From positions 1 through 64,000 of the IMG/VR virus record IMGVR_UViG_3300047480_000545: a stretch of 64,000 nucleotides of DNA, one strand, 5' to 3'. Position 1 is the stretch's first letter, and every line of letters begins with the position of its first letter. Made by a program: the position numbers and the translations under genes. The notes beneath the pieces are model-generated. The model searched no databases. It was not told the DNA's origin and saw only the letters and a program-made list of their open reading frames with translations. This DNA comes from a virus. This document shows positions 56,871 to 62,057 of the stretch, piece by piece.

Positions 56871-56904
56871 ACCCTCCAAGATGAAAATCTTCGGAGGGTT
56901 TTTT
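56871..56904 (+). terminator. rho-independent terminator
   Basis: ACCCTCC-AGAT-GAAA-ATCT-GGAGGGT followed by TTTTTT; closes the small transcript begun at 56706. Confidence 0.88.
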
Positions 56905-56918
56905 ATTGAAAAAAGATG

Positions 56919-56947
56919 TTGACTTTATAAGCGAATCAGTATATAAA
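56919..56947 (+). promoter_or_regulatory. GANTC-type sigma70 promoter
   Basis: TTGACT, 17-bp spacer with GAATC at positions 9-13, TATAAA. Drives the main tRNA/non-coding RNA cluster. Confidence 0.82.
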
Positions 56948-56962
56948 GACAATGTAAGAAAA

Positions 56963-56990
56963 CGAAGCGATGCTTCACTGCTCTTTGACA
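56963..56990 (+). promoter_or_regulatory. rrn-type boxB/boxA antitermination signal
   Basis: GAAGC-GAT-GCTTC hairpin (56963-56975) directly followed by TGCTCTTTGACA (56979-56990), one mismatch from the bacterial rRNA boxA TGCTCTTTAACA. This boxB-boxA order is that of rRNA leaders, where NusB/S10 bind to prevent Rho termination of untranslated RNA. It is placed just before the long untranslated tRNA array. Confidence 0.65.
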
Positions 56991-57014
56991 ATTTAGAAAA
57001 AACAGAATGAAATA

Positions 57015-57149
57015 ATTTCTGTTTTCACATGTAACAATACGGTGCAAGGGTGTCATAAACCTTGGGCGAAAGTAGTATAACTACGAGTAGTTTCAGGACA
57101 AGGTGGGGTTGGTTCGAGTCCAACAGTTGTTACAGTTGAAAACAGAAAT
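57015..57149 (+). ncRNA. RNA closed by a near-perfect 23-bp stem
   Basis: 57015-57037 pairs with 57127-57149 over 23 bp with one two-base internal mismatch. Within, a tRNA-like T arm (GTTGG-TTCGAGT-CCAAC) abuts TGTAACAA/TTGTTACA. CAAGG/CCTTG and two mutually exclusive hairpins (GTAGT-ATA-ACTAC or AACTAC-GA-GTAGTT) are present. No CCA is encoded. A stem of this length invites RNase III or acts as a stable scaffold. Confidence 0.65.
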
Positions 57150-57194
57150 ATTGTTGATGAGTTAAAATGACTCATGGTAAACCTCATCAACAAT
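57150..57194 (+). ncRNA. 12-bp hairpin with competing inner hairpin
   Basis: ATTGTTGATGAG / CTCATCAACAAT (57150-57161 with 57183-57194). The inner ATGAGT can pair instead with ACTCAT in the loop, so two structures compete. It separates two tRNA-like RNAs. Confidence 0.5.
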
Positions 57195-57277
57195 CGCACA
57201 ACAGCCAGTTGTAGCTACCTGGTAGTTGGTCTATATAGACAGTTGTCAAGAAAACACGTTCGATTCGTGGTTGTGCG
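57195..57277 (+). ncRNA. tRNA-like RNA without CCA
   Basis: Perfect acceptor CGCACAA/TTGTGCG, D-stem GCCA/TGGT, T loop TTCGATT with CACG/CGTG, 83 nt. The anticodon-arm position holds GTCTATATAGAC, which cannot form a normal 7-nt loop. No encoded CCA. Confidence 0.5.
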
Positions 57278-57283
57278 GGCTAT

Positions 57284-57372
57284 GTAATGATCTCCTATTT
57301 TCCGGTCAGCAGATCGGTAGGTGTAGGGCTGATGCTGTCCGAGGGTTCGAATCCAGATAGAGCACTCATTAC
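57284..57372 (+). ncRNA. tRNA-like RNA without CCA
   Basis: Perfect end pairing GTAATGA/TCATTAC (89 nt) and an internal GGTTCGAATCC T-loop sequence, but no normal T or anticodon stem. Confidence 0.4.
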
Positions 57373-57390
57373 GAAAATATACACATACTA

Positions 57391-57470
57391 CACAGGTCGG
57401 GGGTTCAAATCCCTCCATTGCGGCTTCAAACTGCGATGTAGTTCAGCGGTTAGAACGGTTAGGGTCACTG
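57391..57470 (+). ncRNA. tRNA 3' half followed by 5' half (permuted-tRNA-like)
   Basis: A tRNA 3' half (variable AGGTC, T arm GGGGG-TTCAAAT-CCCTC, acceptor strand CATTGCG, 57416-57422) is followed nine bases later by a tRNA 5' half: acceptor strand TGCGATG (57432-57438), TA, D arm GTTC-AGCGGTTA-GAAC. The two acceptor strands pair over 7 bp with two G-T pairs. The halves lie in the order of a circularly permuted tRNA gene. A matching anticodon stem is not evident, so two decayed fragments are an alternative. Confidence 0.4.
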
Positions 57471-57477
57471 TGTTCTT

Positions 57478-57563
57478 GTGGGGGTGGGTGAGCGGTTGAA
57501 ACCACCTGACTGTAAATCAGGCGCTGAAAAGCAACGCTGGTTCGAATCCAGCCCCCCACACCA
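57478..57563 (+). tRNA. tRNA-Tyr(GUA)
   Basis: Class II. Acceptor GTGGGGG/CCCCCAC, A73, CCA; stem CCTGA/TCAGG, loop CTGTAAA. Confidence 0.95.
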
Positions 57564-57668
57564 TTATTTTGATGATAGTATTCTATCGCAGTAGCTTGGG
57601 TAATTAAGTTTGCTTTGAAGTGGGCTACACAAGGAATTTGCGACCCTTGATACTATCTTCCAAATAAT
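57563..57668 (+). ncRNA. structured RNA closed by a split terminal stem
   Basis: ATTATTT/AAATAAT and GATAGTA/TACTATC (57563-57580 with 57651-57668) close a 106-nt segment with TCGCA/TGCGA and GTAGC/GCTAC inside. It fills the tRNA-Tyr to tRNA-Ile gap exactly. Confidence 0.5.
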
Positions 57669-57670
57669 GA

Positions 57671-57745
57671 TGCCTCTTAGCTCAGTGGTAGAGCAATCCC
57701 CTGATAAGGGATAGGTCACTGGTTCAAATCCAGTAGGGGCAACCA
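57671..57745 (+). tRNA. tRNA-Ile(GAU)
   Basis: Acceptor TGCCTCT/AGGGGCA, A73, CCA; stem ATCCC/GGGAT, loop CTGATAA. Confidence 0.94.
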
Positions 57746-57752
57746 AATATTT

Positions 57753-57872
57753 GCGTATGTGGCGAAATGGTAGACGCACGTCGACGGACGTAAGGTGGTT
57801 CAAATCCATAAGTTCAACGGTGGTTGAATGAGTCATGGTGACATGCTGGTTCAAGTCCAGCCATACGCACCA
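57753..57872 (+). ncRNA. tRNA-Leu-like RNA lacking an anticodon arm, with duplicated T arm
   Basis: Perfect acceptor GCGTATG/CATACGC, A73, CCA and a canonical T arm (GCTGG-TTCAAGT-CCAGC). The Leu-type D arm runs directly into a Leu-type variable arm (CGTC-GAC-GGACG) and a first T arm (GTGG-TTCAAAT-CCAT); the 17-nt anticodon arm is missing. An extra 35 nt with TTCAA/TTGAA follows. 120 nt in total. Confidence 0.6.
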
Positions 57873-57883
57873 CACTAAAATGT

Positions 57884-57961
<78 letters not shown>

Positions 57962-57969
57962 AAAATAAT

Positions 57970-58048
57970 CCTGCGAAGTAGTGTTAACGGTTAGCACATC
58001 TGATTGTGGATCAGAGAGAGCAAGGTTCGAATCCTTCCCGCAGGACCA
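57970..58048 (+). tRNA. tRNA-His(GUG), alphaproteobacterial type
   Basis: Stem TCTGA/TCAGA, loop TTGTGGA. Acceptor CCTGCG/CGCAGG, position 73 is A and position -1 is T, not the G-1:C73 of most bacteria. A73 without G-1 is the known alphaproteobacterial form. Confidence 0.88.
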
Positions 58049-58064
58049 AAATACCATAAACAAT

Positions 58065-58154
58065 GGATGGTTGTTAGAGTGGTTTATTATCCGCCCCTGG
58101 AAAGGGCGGCTACATGAAAGTGTAGCGGGGGTTCGAATCCCTCACCATCCGCCA
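58065..58154 (+). tRNA. tRNA-Ser(GGA)
   Basis: Class II. Acceptor GGATGGT/ACCATCC, G73, CCA; stem CGCCC/GGGCG, loop CTGGAAA. Confidence 0.95.
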
Positions 58155-58163
58155 AAATAGTTG

Positions 58164-58192
58164 TTGACTCTTGATGCGAATCAGGTTATACA
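58164..58192 (+). promoter_or_regulatory. GANTC-type sigma70 promoter inside the tRNA array
   Basis: TTGACT, 17-bp spacer with GAATC at positions 9-13, TATACA; 20 bp before tRNA-Cys. Confidence 0.8.
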
Positions 58193-58211
58193 TAATGCAA
58201 GAGATAAAAAT

Positions 58212-58300
58212 GGACGTGTGGCCGAGCGGTTCAAGGCACCGGATTGCAAATCCGGCTAACGAAAGTTATACCGTGTGTTCGAATCACACCACGTCCTCCA
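58212..58300 (+). tRNA. tRNA-Cys(GCA), class II form
   Basis: Acceptor GGACGTG/CACGTCC, U73 (Cys identity), CCA; stem CCGGA/TCCGG, loop TTGCAAA. The body has a Ser/Leu-like D arm and a long variable arm (CTAACGAAAGTTATACC), unlike the about 74-nt host tRNA-Cys. Confidence 0.88.
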
Positions 58301-58307
58301 ATATTAC

Positions 58308-58354
58308 GACCGATGCTCCCTGATATGGTCAAGTCACCATATTACAGGTCGGTC
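58308..58354 (+). ncRNA. long composite hairpin
   Basis: GACCGA/TCGGTC, CCTG/CAGG and ATATGG/CCATAT are nested with loop TCAAGTCA: 16 base pairs in 47 nt between tRNA-Cys and a tRNA-like RNA. Confidence 0.55.
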
Positions 58355-58360
58355 ATCTAA

Positions 58361-58487
58361 GCTGGTTGTGGAAGCGGTTTATTCTAATCCACGTAAAGTC
58401 AAAACGTCAGCAGTTGATAAGCGATAGAGTCCCATGAGGGATTATCTTCCTCGCTCATAGTGTTGACGCCGAAAAAATCCAGCACCA
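58361..58487 (+). ncRNA. tRNA-like RNA with encoded CCA
   Basis: GCTGG/CCAGC ends, A73-CCA; inside, CGTCA/TGACG, GCGA/TCGC and TCCC-ATGA-GGGA. No T loop or anticodon. 127 nt filling the gap before tRNA-Tyr. Confidence 0.4.
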
Positions 58488-58495
58488 TAACATTT

Positions 58496-58579
58496 GGGTG
58501 TGCCGCCTCAAGGTGAGGCAGCGGACTGTAACTCCGTCAGGGAAACCTATGCTTGGTTCGATTCCAAGGACACCCACCA
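58496..58579 (+). tRNA. tRNA-Tyr(GUA), second copy
   Basis: Acceptor GGGTGT/ACACCC (position 7:66 mismatched), A73, CCA; stem CGGA/TCCG, loop CTGTAAC; unusually strong D stem GCCTC/GAGGC; class II variable arm. Confidence 0.82.
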
Positions 58580-58585
58580 AACTAT

Positions 58586-58689
58586 GAGTGTGAAGTGACA
58601 AGACATTATGTGGCCACATAATGTCCAAGGTCTGATGTGGCCGTACACCACTAGCGGAAGCGCCTCCTGCGATGGATAAACACTCACCA
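58586..58689 (+). ncRNA. tRNA-like RNA with perfect 12-bp palindrome
   Basis: Ends GAGTGT/ACACTC plus A73-CCA (and T-1 able to pair with A73). 58602-58613 pairs perfectly with 58614-58625 as a 24-nt palindrome. No T or anticodon arm. Confidence 0.5.
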
Positions 58690-58742
58690 AAAATACCTGT
58701 GTCTGATTCGGCAGCACGTTAAAAGAAACTCCGACTGTTTAT

Positions 58743-58819
58743 ACTTCCGTAGCTCAACTGGATAGAGCATTCGCCTACGAAGCGAAAGGTTACAGGTTCG
58801 AATCCTGTCGGAAGTGCCA
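58743..58819 (+). tRNA. tRNA-Arg(ACG)
   Basis: Acceptor ACTTCCG/CGGAAGT, G73, CCA; stem TTCGC/GCGAA, loop CTACGAA. Confidence 0.95.
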
Positions 58820-58924
58820 ATATAAGTGTTTGATCTAGATACTTCCATCCTGCAATTAGCGGGGAGTCGGAGTCGCAATACTAGACAGCATTCGGTTCAA
58901 GACGTGAGAACCAGTAAAGTTTAC
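58820..58924 (+). other. 105-nt tRNA spacer with weak tRNA-like text
   Basis: Holds TTCGGTTCAAGAC, reminiscent of a T loop, and short GAGTCGGAGTC repeats, but no convincing closed fold or CCA. No gene seen. Confidence 0.3.
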
Positions 58925-59000
58925 GGACGGGTAGCTCAGTTGGTAGAGCACGGAACTTTTAATTCTGTTGTCGTGGGTTCGATTCCCACTCCGTTCACCA
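58925..59000 (+). tRNA. tRNA-Lys(UUU)
   Basis: Acceptor GGACGGG/TCCGTTC (wobbles), A73, CCA; stem CGGAA/TTCTG, loop CTTTTAA. Confidence 0.94.
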
Positions 59001-59010
59001 AAAATATGTA

Positions 59011-59090
59011 ATCAATCTATCCATCATAGAAAAGCAGTAGCGATACTGTTGTCCAAAGATAGCATCATCGGGGTAAGGGGATTGATACCA
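59011..59090 (+). ncRNA. tRNA-like RNA with GNRA hairpin
   Basis: Perfect ATCAATC/GATTGAT ends with A73-CCA, 80 nt. Inside, CTATC/GATAG and CAGTA-GCGA-TACTG (a GNRA tetraloop). No T or anticodon loop. Confidence 0.55.
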
Positions 59091-59098
59091 CTATAAAT

Positions 59099-59173
59099 GG
59101 GAGTGTAGTTCAGTGGTAGAACACGAGTCTCCAAAACTCGGTGTCGTGGGTTCGATTCCTACCTCTCTCGCCA
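59099..59173 (+). tRNA. tRNA-Trp(CCA)
   Basis: Acceptor GGGAGTG/CTCTCTC (one mismatch), G73, CCA; stem CGAGT/ACTCG, loop CTCCAAA. Confidence 0.93.
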
Positions 59174-59216
59174 TATTCCATAGGCACTGTGCCTAGCAAC
59201 CCGTAAGGAGAAATAA

Positions 59217-59411
59217 ATGAGTTATCGTAAGATTGAAGTAAATGGTCAAACATTTGAATATTCTGTTGGACGTTCACATGTCAAAATTAGATATGTTGGA
59301 GCATTTGACAAACGCGAAATCGGATATGTAATTGACGATTGGGAAGTTCGTGTTAGGCCAAGCGATATTGCTAACTTCATAAAAGAGAAAAACTTACAAC
59401 TGAAAACATAA
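59217..59411 (+). CDS. hypothetical small protein in tRNA array
   Basis: 64 residues starting MSYRKIEVNGQTFEYSVGRS, beta-rich then a helix. AAGGAGA ribosome site after a TAGGCA/TGCCTA hairpin. Stops three bases before tRNA-Ser. Function unknown. Confidence 0.62.
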   Translation: MSYRKIEVNGQTFEYSVGRSHVKIRYVGAFDKREIGYVIDDWEVRVRPSDIANFIKEKNLQLKT

Positions 59412-59413
59412 TG

Positions 59414-59503
59414 GTGTATTGGGTGAGTGGCTGAAACCAGTGGTTTGCTAAACCATCGCAGTTGAAAGACTGCCACAGGTTCGAATCCTGTATACACCGC
59501 CAT
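59414..59503 (+). tRNA. tRNA-Ser(GCU)
   Basis: Class II. Acceptor GGTGTAT/ATACACC, G73, CCA; stem GTGGT/ACCAT, loop TTGCTAA. Confidence 0.94.
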
Positions 59504-59517
59504 ACAGTAAGATGTTG

Positions 59518-59632
59518 GTCCGTGTCATACCTCTCTGTTCTTCTCATTAGAGAAAATGATGTGAAATATTTGCTGCGAAAGCGGCAAGGTCGGATATATA
59601 GGTTCCACTCTATATCGGCTAACGGACCTCCA
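59518..59632 (+). ncRNA. tRNA-like RNA with encoded CCA and GNRA hairpin
   Basis: Perfect GGTCCGT/ACGGACC ends followed by T-CCA, 115 nt. Inside, GCTGC-GAAA-GCGGC (GNRA) and ATATAG/CTATAT. No anticodon loop or T arm. Confidence 0.6.
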
Positions 59633-59637
59633 ATTGA

Positions 59638-59714
59638 TGCGGGTTGGAGAAGTGGTCTATCTCGTCTGGCTCATAACCAGAAGATCGGGGGTTCAAATCC
59701 CTCACCCGCCACCA
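59638..59714 (+). tRNA. tRNA-Met(CAU) with 1:72 mismatch
   Basis: GCGGGT/ACCCGC with T1:C72 mismatch, A73, CCA; stem TCTGG/CCAGA, loop CTCATAA. The broken first pair is an initiator trait, the D arm is elongator-like; identity uncertain (fMet, Met or Ile2). Confidence 0.85.
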
Positions 59715-59789
59715 ACATAGAATAGGTAGCTGCGACTACCTTAGCTAGAAGACTATCTTCAATTATCGTCGTAGAGGTGTTGATAGGTA
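59715..59789 (+). other. short spacer with two hairpins
   Basis: GGTAG-CTGCGA-CTACC (59725-59740) and GAAGA-CTA-TCTTC (59748-59760). No gene. Confidence 0.35.
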
Positions 59790-59861
59790 GACTGTTTCGT
59801 CTATAGGAAAGGATACTCCTGCGGAGTCGGGGGAGAGGCGGGTTCGAATCCCGTAACAGTT
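59790..59861 (+). ncRNA. tRNA-Glu-like RNA with collapsed anticodon loop
   Basis: Acceptor GACTGTT/AACAGTT, Glu-type D region (TCGTCTATAGGAAAGGA), T arm GCGGG-TTCGAAT-CCCGT. The anticodon arm is ACTCC-TGC-GGAGT, a full stem but only a 3-nt loop (or a 7-nt loop lacking U33). CCA not encoded. Non-decoding relic or decoy. Confidence 0.55.
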
Positions 59862-59882
59862 TTGCTTCTGGCTAGAATTTTC

Positions 59883-59958
59883 GGTGCTGTAACTCAGTCG
59901 GTAGAGTGCCTGGCTCATAACTAGGTTGTCGTAGGTTCGATTCCTACCAGCACCACCA
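59883..59958 (+). tRNA. tRNA-Met(CAU), elongator type
   Basis: Acceptor GGTGCTG/CAGCACC, A73, CCA; stem CCTGG/CTAGG, loop CTCATAA; normal D and T arms. Confidence 0.92.
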
Positions 59959-59976
59959 AACTTATAAGGACACGAA

Positions 59977-60693
59977 ATGAAAATATGCATATTGACAGGG
60001 GCGGGAATTTCCGCAGAAAGCGGAATCAAAACATTTCGTGATACCGATGGACGTTGGAATGAATATGATGTAACTGATGTAGCAACCCCAGAAGGTTTCT
60101 ATAAAAATCCAAAACTTGTATTAGACTTCTATAACCATAGACGTAAAGAAGTTGCCGATGCAAGACCAAACAAAGCGCATTATGCTTTAGCAGCATTACA
60201 GCATAATCCAAATTTTGATGTTACTTTGATTACTCAAAACGTAGATGACTTACATGAAAAAGCAGGGTCAAAAAACGTATTGCATATGCATGGAAGTTTG
60301 CACGAATCTATTTGTAGAAAATGTGGAGACATTACAACTGCAAATGAAGTGATGCAAACACACGATATTTGTGATGATTGCTATCATCCTGCATTACGCC
60401 CAAACATCGTTTGGTTCGGTGAATTTCCATACTACATGGAAGTGATTGATGATGCACTTAGACGTTGTGACATCTTTGTTGCGATTGGAACATCTGGAAC
60501 AGTTTATCCTGCGGCTGGATTTGTGAAGACTGCAAAGAAAAAAGCAAGAGCACATACTGTTGAAATCAATCTACATCCTTCTGAAAACAAGTATATGTTT
60601 ACAGAAAGTATGGATGGGGTTGCAACAGAAATGGTTCCTGCGTTTGTTGAAAAGTTACTAAGCGGAGAATATGATTACTTGAAAGTTCAGTAG
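59977..60693 (+). CDS. sirtuin NAD-dependent deacylase (Sir2/CobB-like)
   Basis: 238 residues. ILTGAGISAESGIKTFRD (NAD site), TQNVDDLHEKAG, catalytic His in LHMHGSLHE, zinc Cys pairs CRKCGD and CDDCYH, and FVAIGTSGTVYPAAGF with EINLHP. It would remove acyl groups from lysine or, as antiphage sirtuins do, consume NAD; in a phage it may counter defence or reset host acylation. Its stop codon overlaps the rRNA-like element that follows. Confidence 0.9.
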   Translation: MKICILTGAGISAESGIKTFRDTDGRWNEYDVTDVATPEGFYKNPKLVLDFYNHRRKEVADARPNKAHYALAALQHNPNFDVTLITQNVDDLHEKAGSKNVLHMHGSLHESICRKCGDITTANEVMQTHDICDDCYHPALRPNIVWFGEFPYYMEVIDDALRRCDIFVAIGTSGTVYPAAGFVKTAKKKARAHTVEINLHPSENKYMFTESMDGVATEMVPAFVEKLLSGEYDYLKVQ

Positions 60694-60745
60694 GAGGTTG
60701 GCTTAGAGGCAGCACATCCTTTAAAGAGTGGAACGAAGCACCGTG
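60692..60745 (+). ncRNA. 23S rRNA GTPase-associated-centre-like RNA element
   Basis: 60692-60713 (AGGAGGTTGGCTTAGAGGCA plus GC) matches the bacterial 23S sequence around E. coli 1055-1076 with one change (A to G in TTAGAAGCA). After one inserted A, 60715-60730 CATCCTTTAAAGAGTG matches 1077-1092 of the consensus exactly. The next bases keep a GTG/CAC helix-44-like hairpin but diverge. This is the L11 and thiostrepton binding domain, where the L10-L12 stalk docks. It starts on the sirtuin stop codon, so it is co-transcribed with it. Confidence 0.8.
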
Positions 60746-60887
60746 AACGCAAAGAGACTATATCGGGCTGTGAAAACAAGTGGTATAGGGAGAGGCTGGG
60801 CGGGAAAATGCGGACAGTAACAGAAACATAATCGCTCGTTATGATATTTTTGGCTCTGTTTTCCTTTGGCGTAGCAGCACACTATTG
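60746..60887 (+). ncRNA. remainder of the rRNA-like transcript
   Basis: Non-coding tail between the rRNA-like element and the next gene. GGAAAA (about 60807) can pair with the later TTTTCC (about 60860) and ACAGA with TCTGT, which would extend one hairpin. No gene. Confidence 0.35.
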
Positions 60888-60895
60888 AATAAATA
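60888..60895 (+). promoter_or_regulatory. possible late promoter (AATAAATA)
   Basis: One mismatch from TATAAATA, 20 bp before the 60916 ATG with AAAGGA between. Confidence 0.45.
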
Positions 60896-60915
60896 TTATT
60901 CAAAGGAATAACACA

Positions 60916-61647
60916 ATGAATATTCAAATAATAAGTAATCCAAGAAATGGTTCGACATATATGCAACGAATGATTTGTCATCACATGACAAGTCTGAACA
61001 AAAATTATGTTTGTGTAAATGAACCATTTCTAATACCACCAGAAATAACATCTTCGTCTGAAATAGCAAATCTTTTTAATAGTCGGCTGAATTTCATTGA
61101 ACGACATGACCCCGTAGTAATGAAAACGCATATTACTCAAATTGTGGATTTGAAAGACTATGGGGTCATAGATCGATATTACCAAAAAAAATATTATACG
61201 ATTGTCATATTAAGAAAAGATGTCTTTCAAAGTGCATTGAGTCTTGCTATCGCAAATATAAAAAAAGAATTTGTTGAATATCATAACTTCGATAAAGTTG
61301 AAATAACAGATGATATGATTATATGGTATGTTGATAATCAGTTATGGGATTTGGGATATATATGCAGAAACGATTTTAATATTCAGTATAATGAAATCGT
61401 ATATATGGAAAATCTTACTTTTGATCCTGTTGTTGATTTTGCCAATATGGAACTGTGTAATACACCAATAGAAAATCTAACACCATTTGATATATCTAAA
61501 TTAAAAGCACCAAGTAAAAAGACAATAGTAGATAACTATGACCATCTTAAATTAGTCGCAGAAAAATACTTGTCAACAAAAAAGGTTGAGTTTGCTGATT
61601 TCAACGGAACCATGTTAGAAAATTTGAAAATAGATATGCGGCCTTAG
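60916..61647 (+). CDS. sulfotransferase-like protein, second paralogue
   Basis: 243 residues. ISNPRNGSTYMQRMI matches the PAPS loop and VILRKDVFQSALSLAIA the 3'-phosphate motif; order and spacing match the 11738 product although overall identity is low. Very AT-rich coding (many ATA, AAA, TTA). The last ten bases overlap tRNA-Val, so maturation of the tRNA would cut the mRNA end. Confidence 0.65.
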   Translation: MNIQIISNPRNGSTYMQRMICHHMTSLNKNYVCVNEPFLIPPEITSSSEIANLFNSRLNFIERHDPVVMKTHITQIVDLKDYGVIDRYYQKKYYTIVILRKDVFQSALSLAIANIKKEFVEYHNFDKVEITDDMIIWYVDNQLWDLGYICRNDFNIQYNEIVYMENLTFDPVVDFANMELCNTPIENLTPFDISKLKAPSKKTIVDNYDHLKLVAEKYLSTKKVEFADFNGTMLENLKIDMRP

Positions 61648-61712
61648 TTCAGGGGTAGAACGCTGTCCTGACTCGACAGAGGTCAATGGTTCAAATCCAT
61701 TAGACCGCACCA
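61638..61712 (+). tRNA. tRNA-Val(GAC), overlapping a gene end
   Basis: Acceptor GCGGCCT/AGACCGC (one mismatch), A73, CCA; stem CTGTC/GACAG, loop CTGACTC. Its first ten bases encode the end of the sulfotransferase-like protein. Confidence 0.92.
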
Positions 61713-61730
61713 TAGATTATTTTACTACAT

Positions 61731-61803
61731 ACACGTGGCCAAAACTAGGGATAAGGCGTTACTCCAAAAAAGTAAAGATGAAGGTTCAACTCCTTTCGTG
61801 TCA
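61731..61803 (+). ncRNA. degenerate tRNA-like RNA (Trp-like loop)
   Basis: ACACG/CGTGT acceptor remnant, T arm GAAGG-TTCAACT-CCTTT, anticodon-position hairpin TTACT-CCAAAAA-AGTAA lacking U33. No CCA. Possibly a decayed tRNA-Trp. Confidence 0.4.
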
Positions 61804-61958
61804 CTGATAGTAATATTTTGGAGCAGCGGGTTAGCATGTATTCCCAGTCGTTGTAAGCTAAACGATGTAAAGTTATGTCATAGGAACCTGATGTATAAGT
61901 GTTCCGACCACCGTTGTCGTTAAAGAGCGGTTGACCGCCATGTCTCAAAACTGGTTGT
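61804..61958 (+). other. structured spacer, no gene
   Basis: GGTTAGC/GCTAA, GGAAC/GTTCC and GCGGT-TG-ACCGC hairpins between two tRNA genes. No open frame or CCA. Confidence 0.35.
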
Positions 61959-62034
61959 CCCCAAGTAGCTCAGTTGGTAGAGCACTTGCCTGAAGAGCAT
62001 GGTGTCGGCGGTTCGATTCCGTCCTTGGGGACCA
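61959..62034 (+). tRNA. tRNA-Phe(GAA)
   Basis: Acceptor CCCCAAG/CTTGGGG, A73, CCA; stem CTTGC/GCATG (one mismatch), loop CTGAAGA. Confidence 0.93.
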
Positions 62035-62057
62035 TATTATTCTAAAGGAGAAAGGAA

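Noticed and set aside
57015-57149. tmRNA or RNase P RNA
   Set aside because: No tmRNA tag frame or GGGGCTG-type start, and no P4 motif of RNase P.
61850-61870. TAAACGATGT, as in the 16S 790-loop region
   Set aside because: Ten-base matches to rRNA are expected by chance; the surrounding loop is not conserved.
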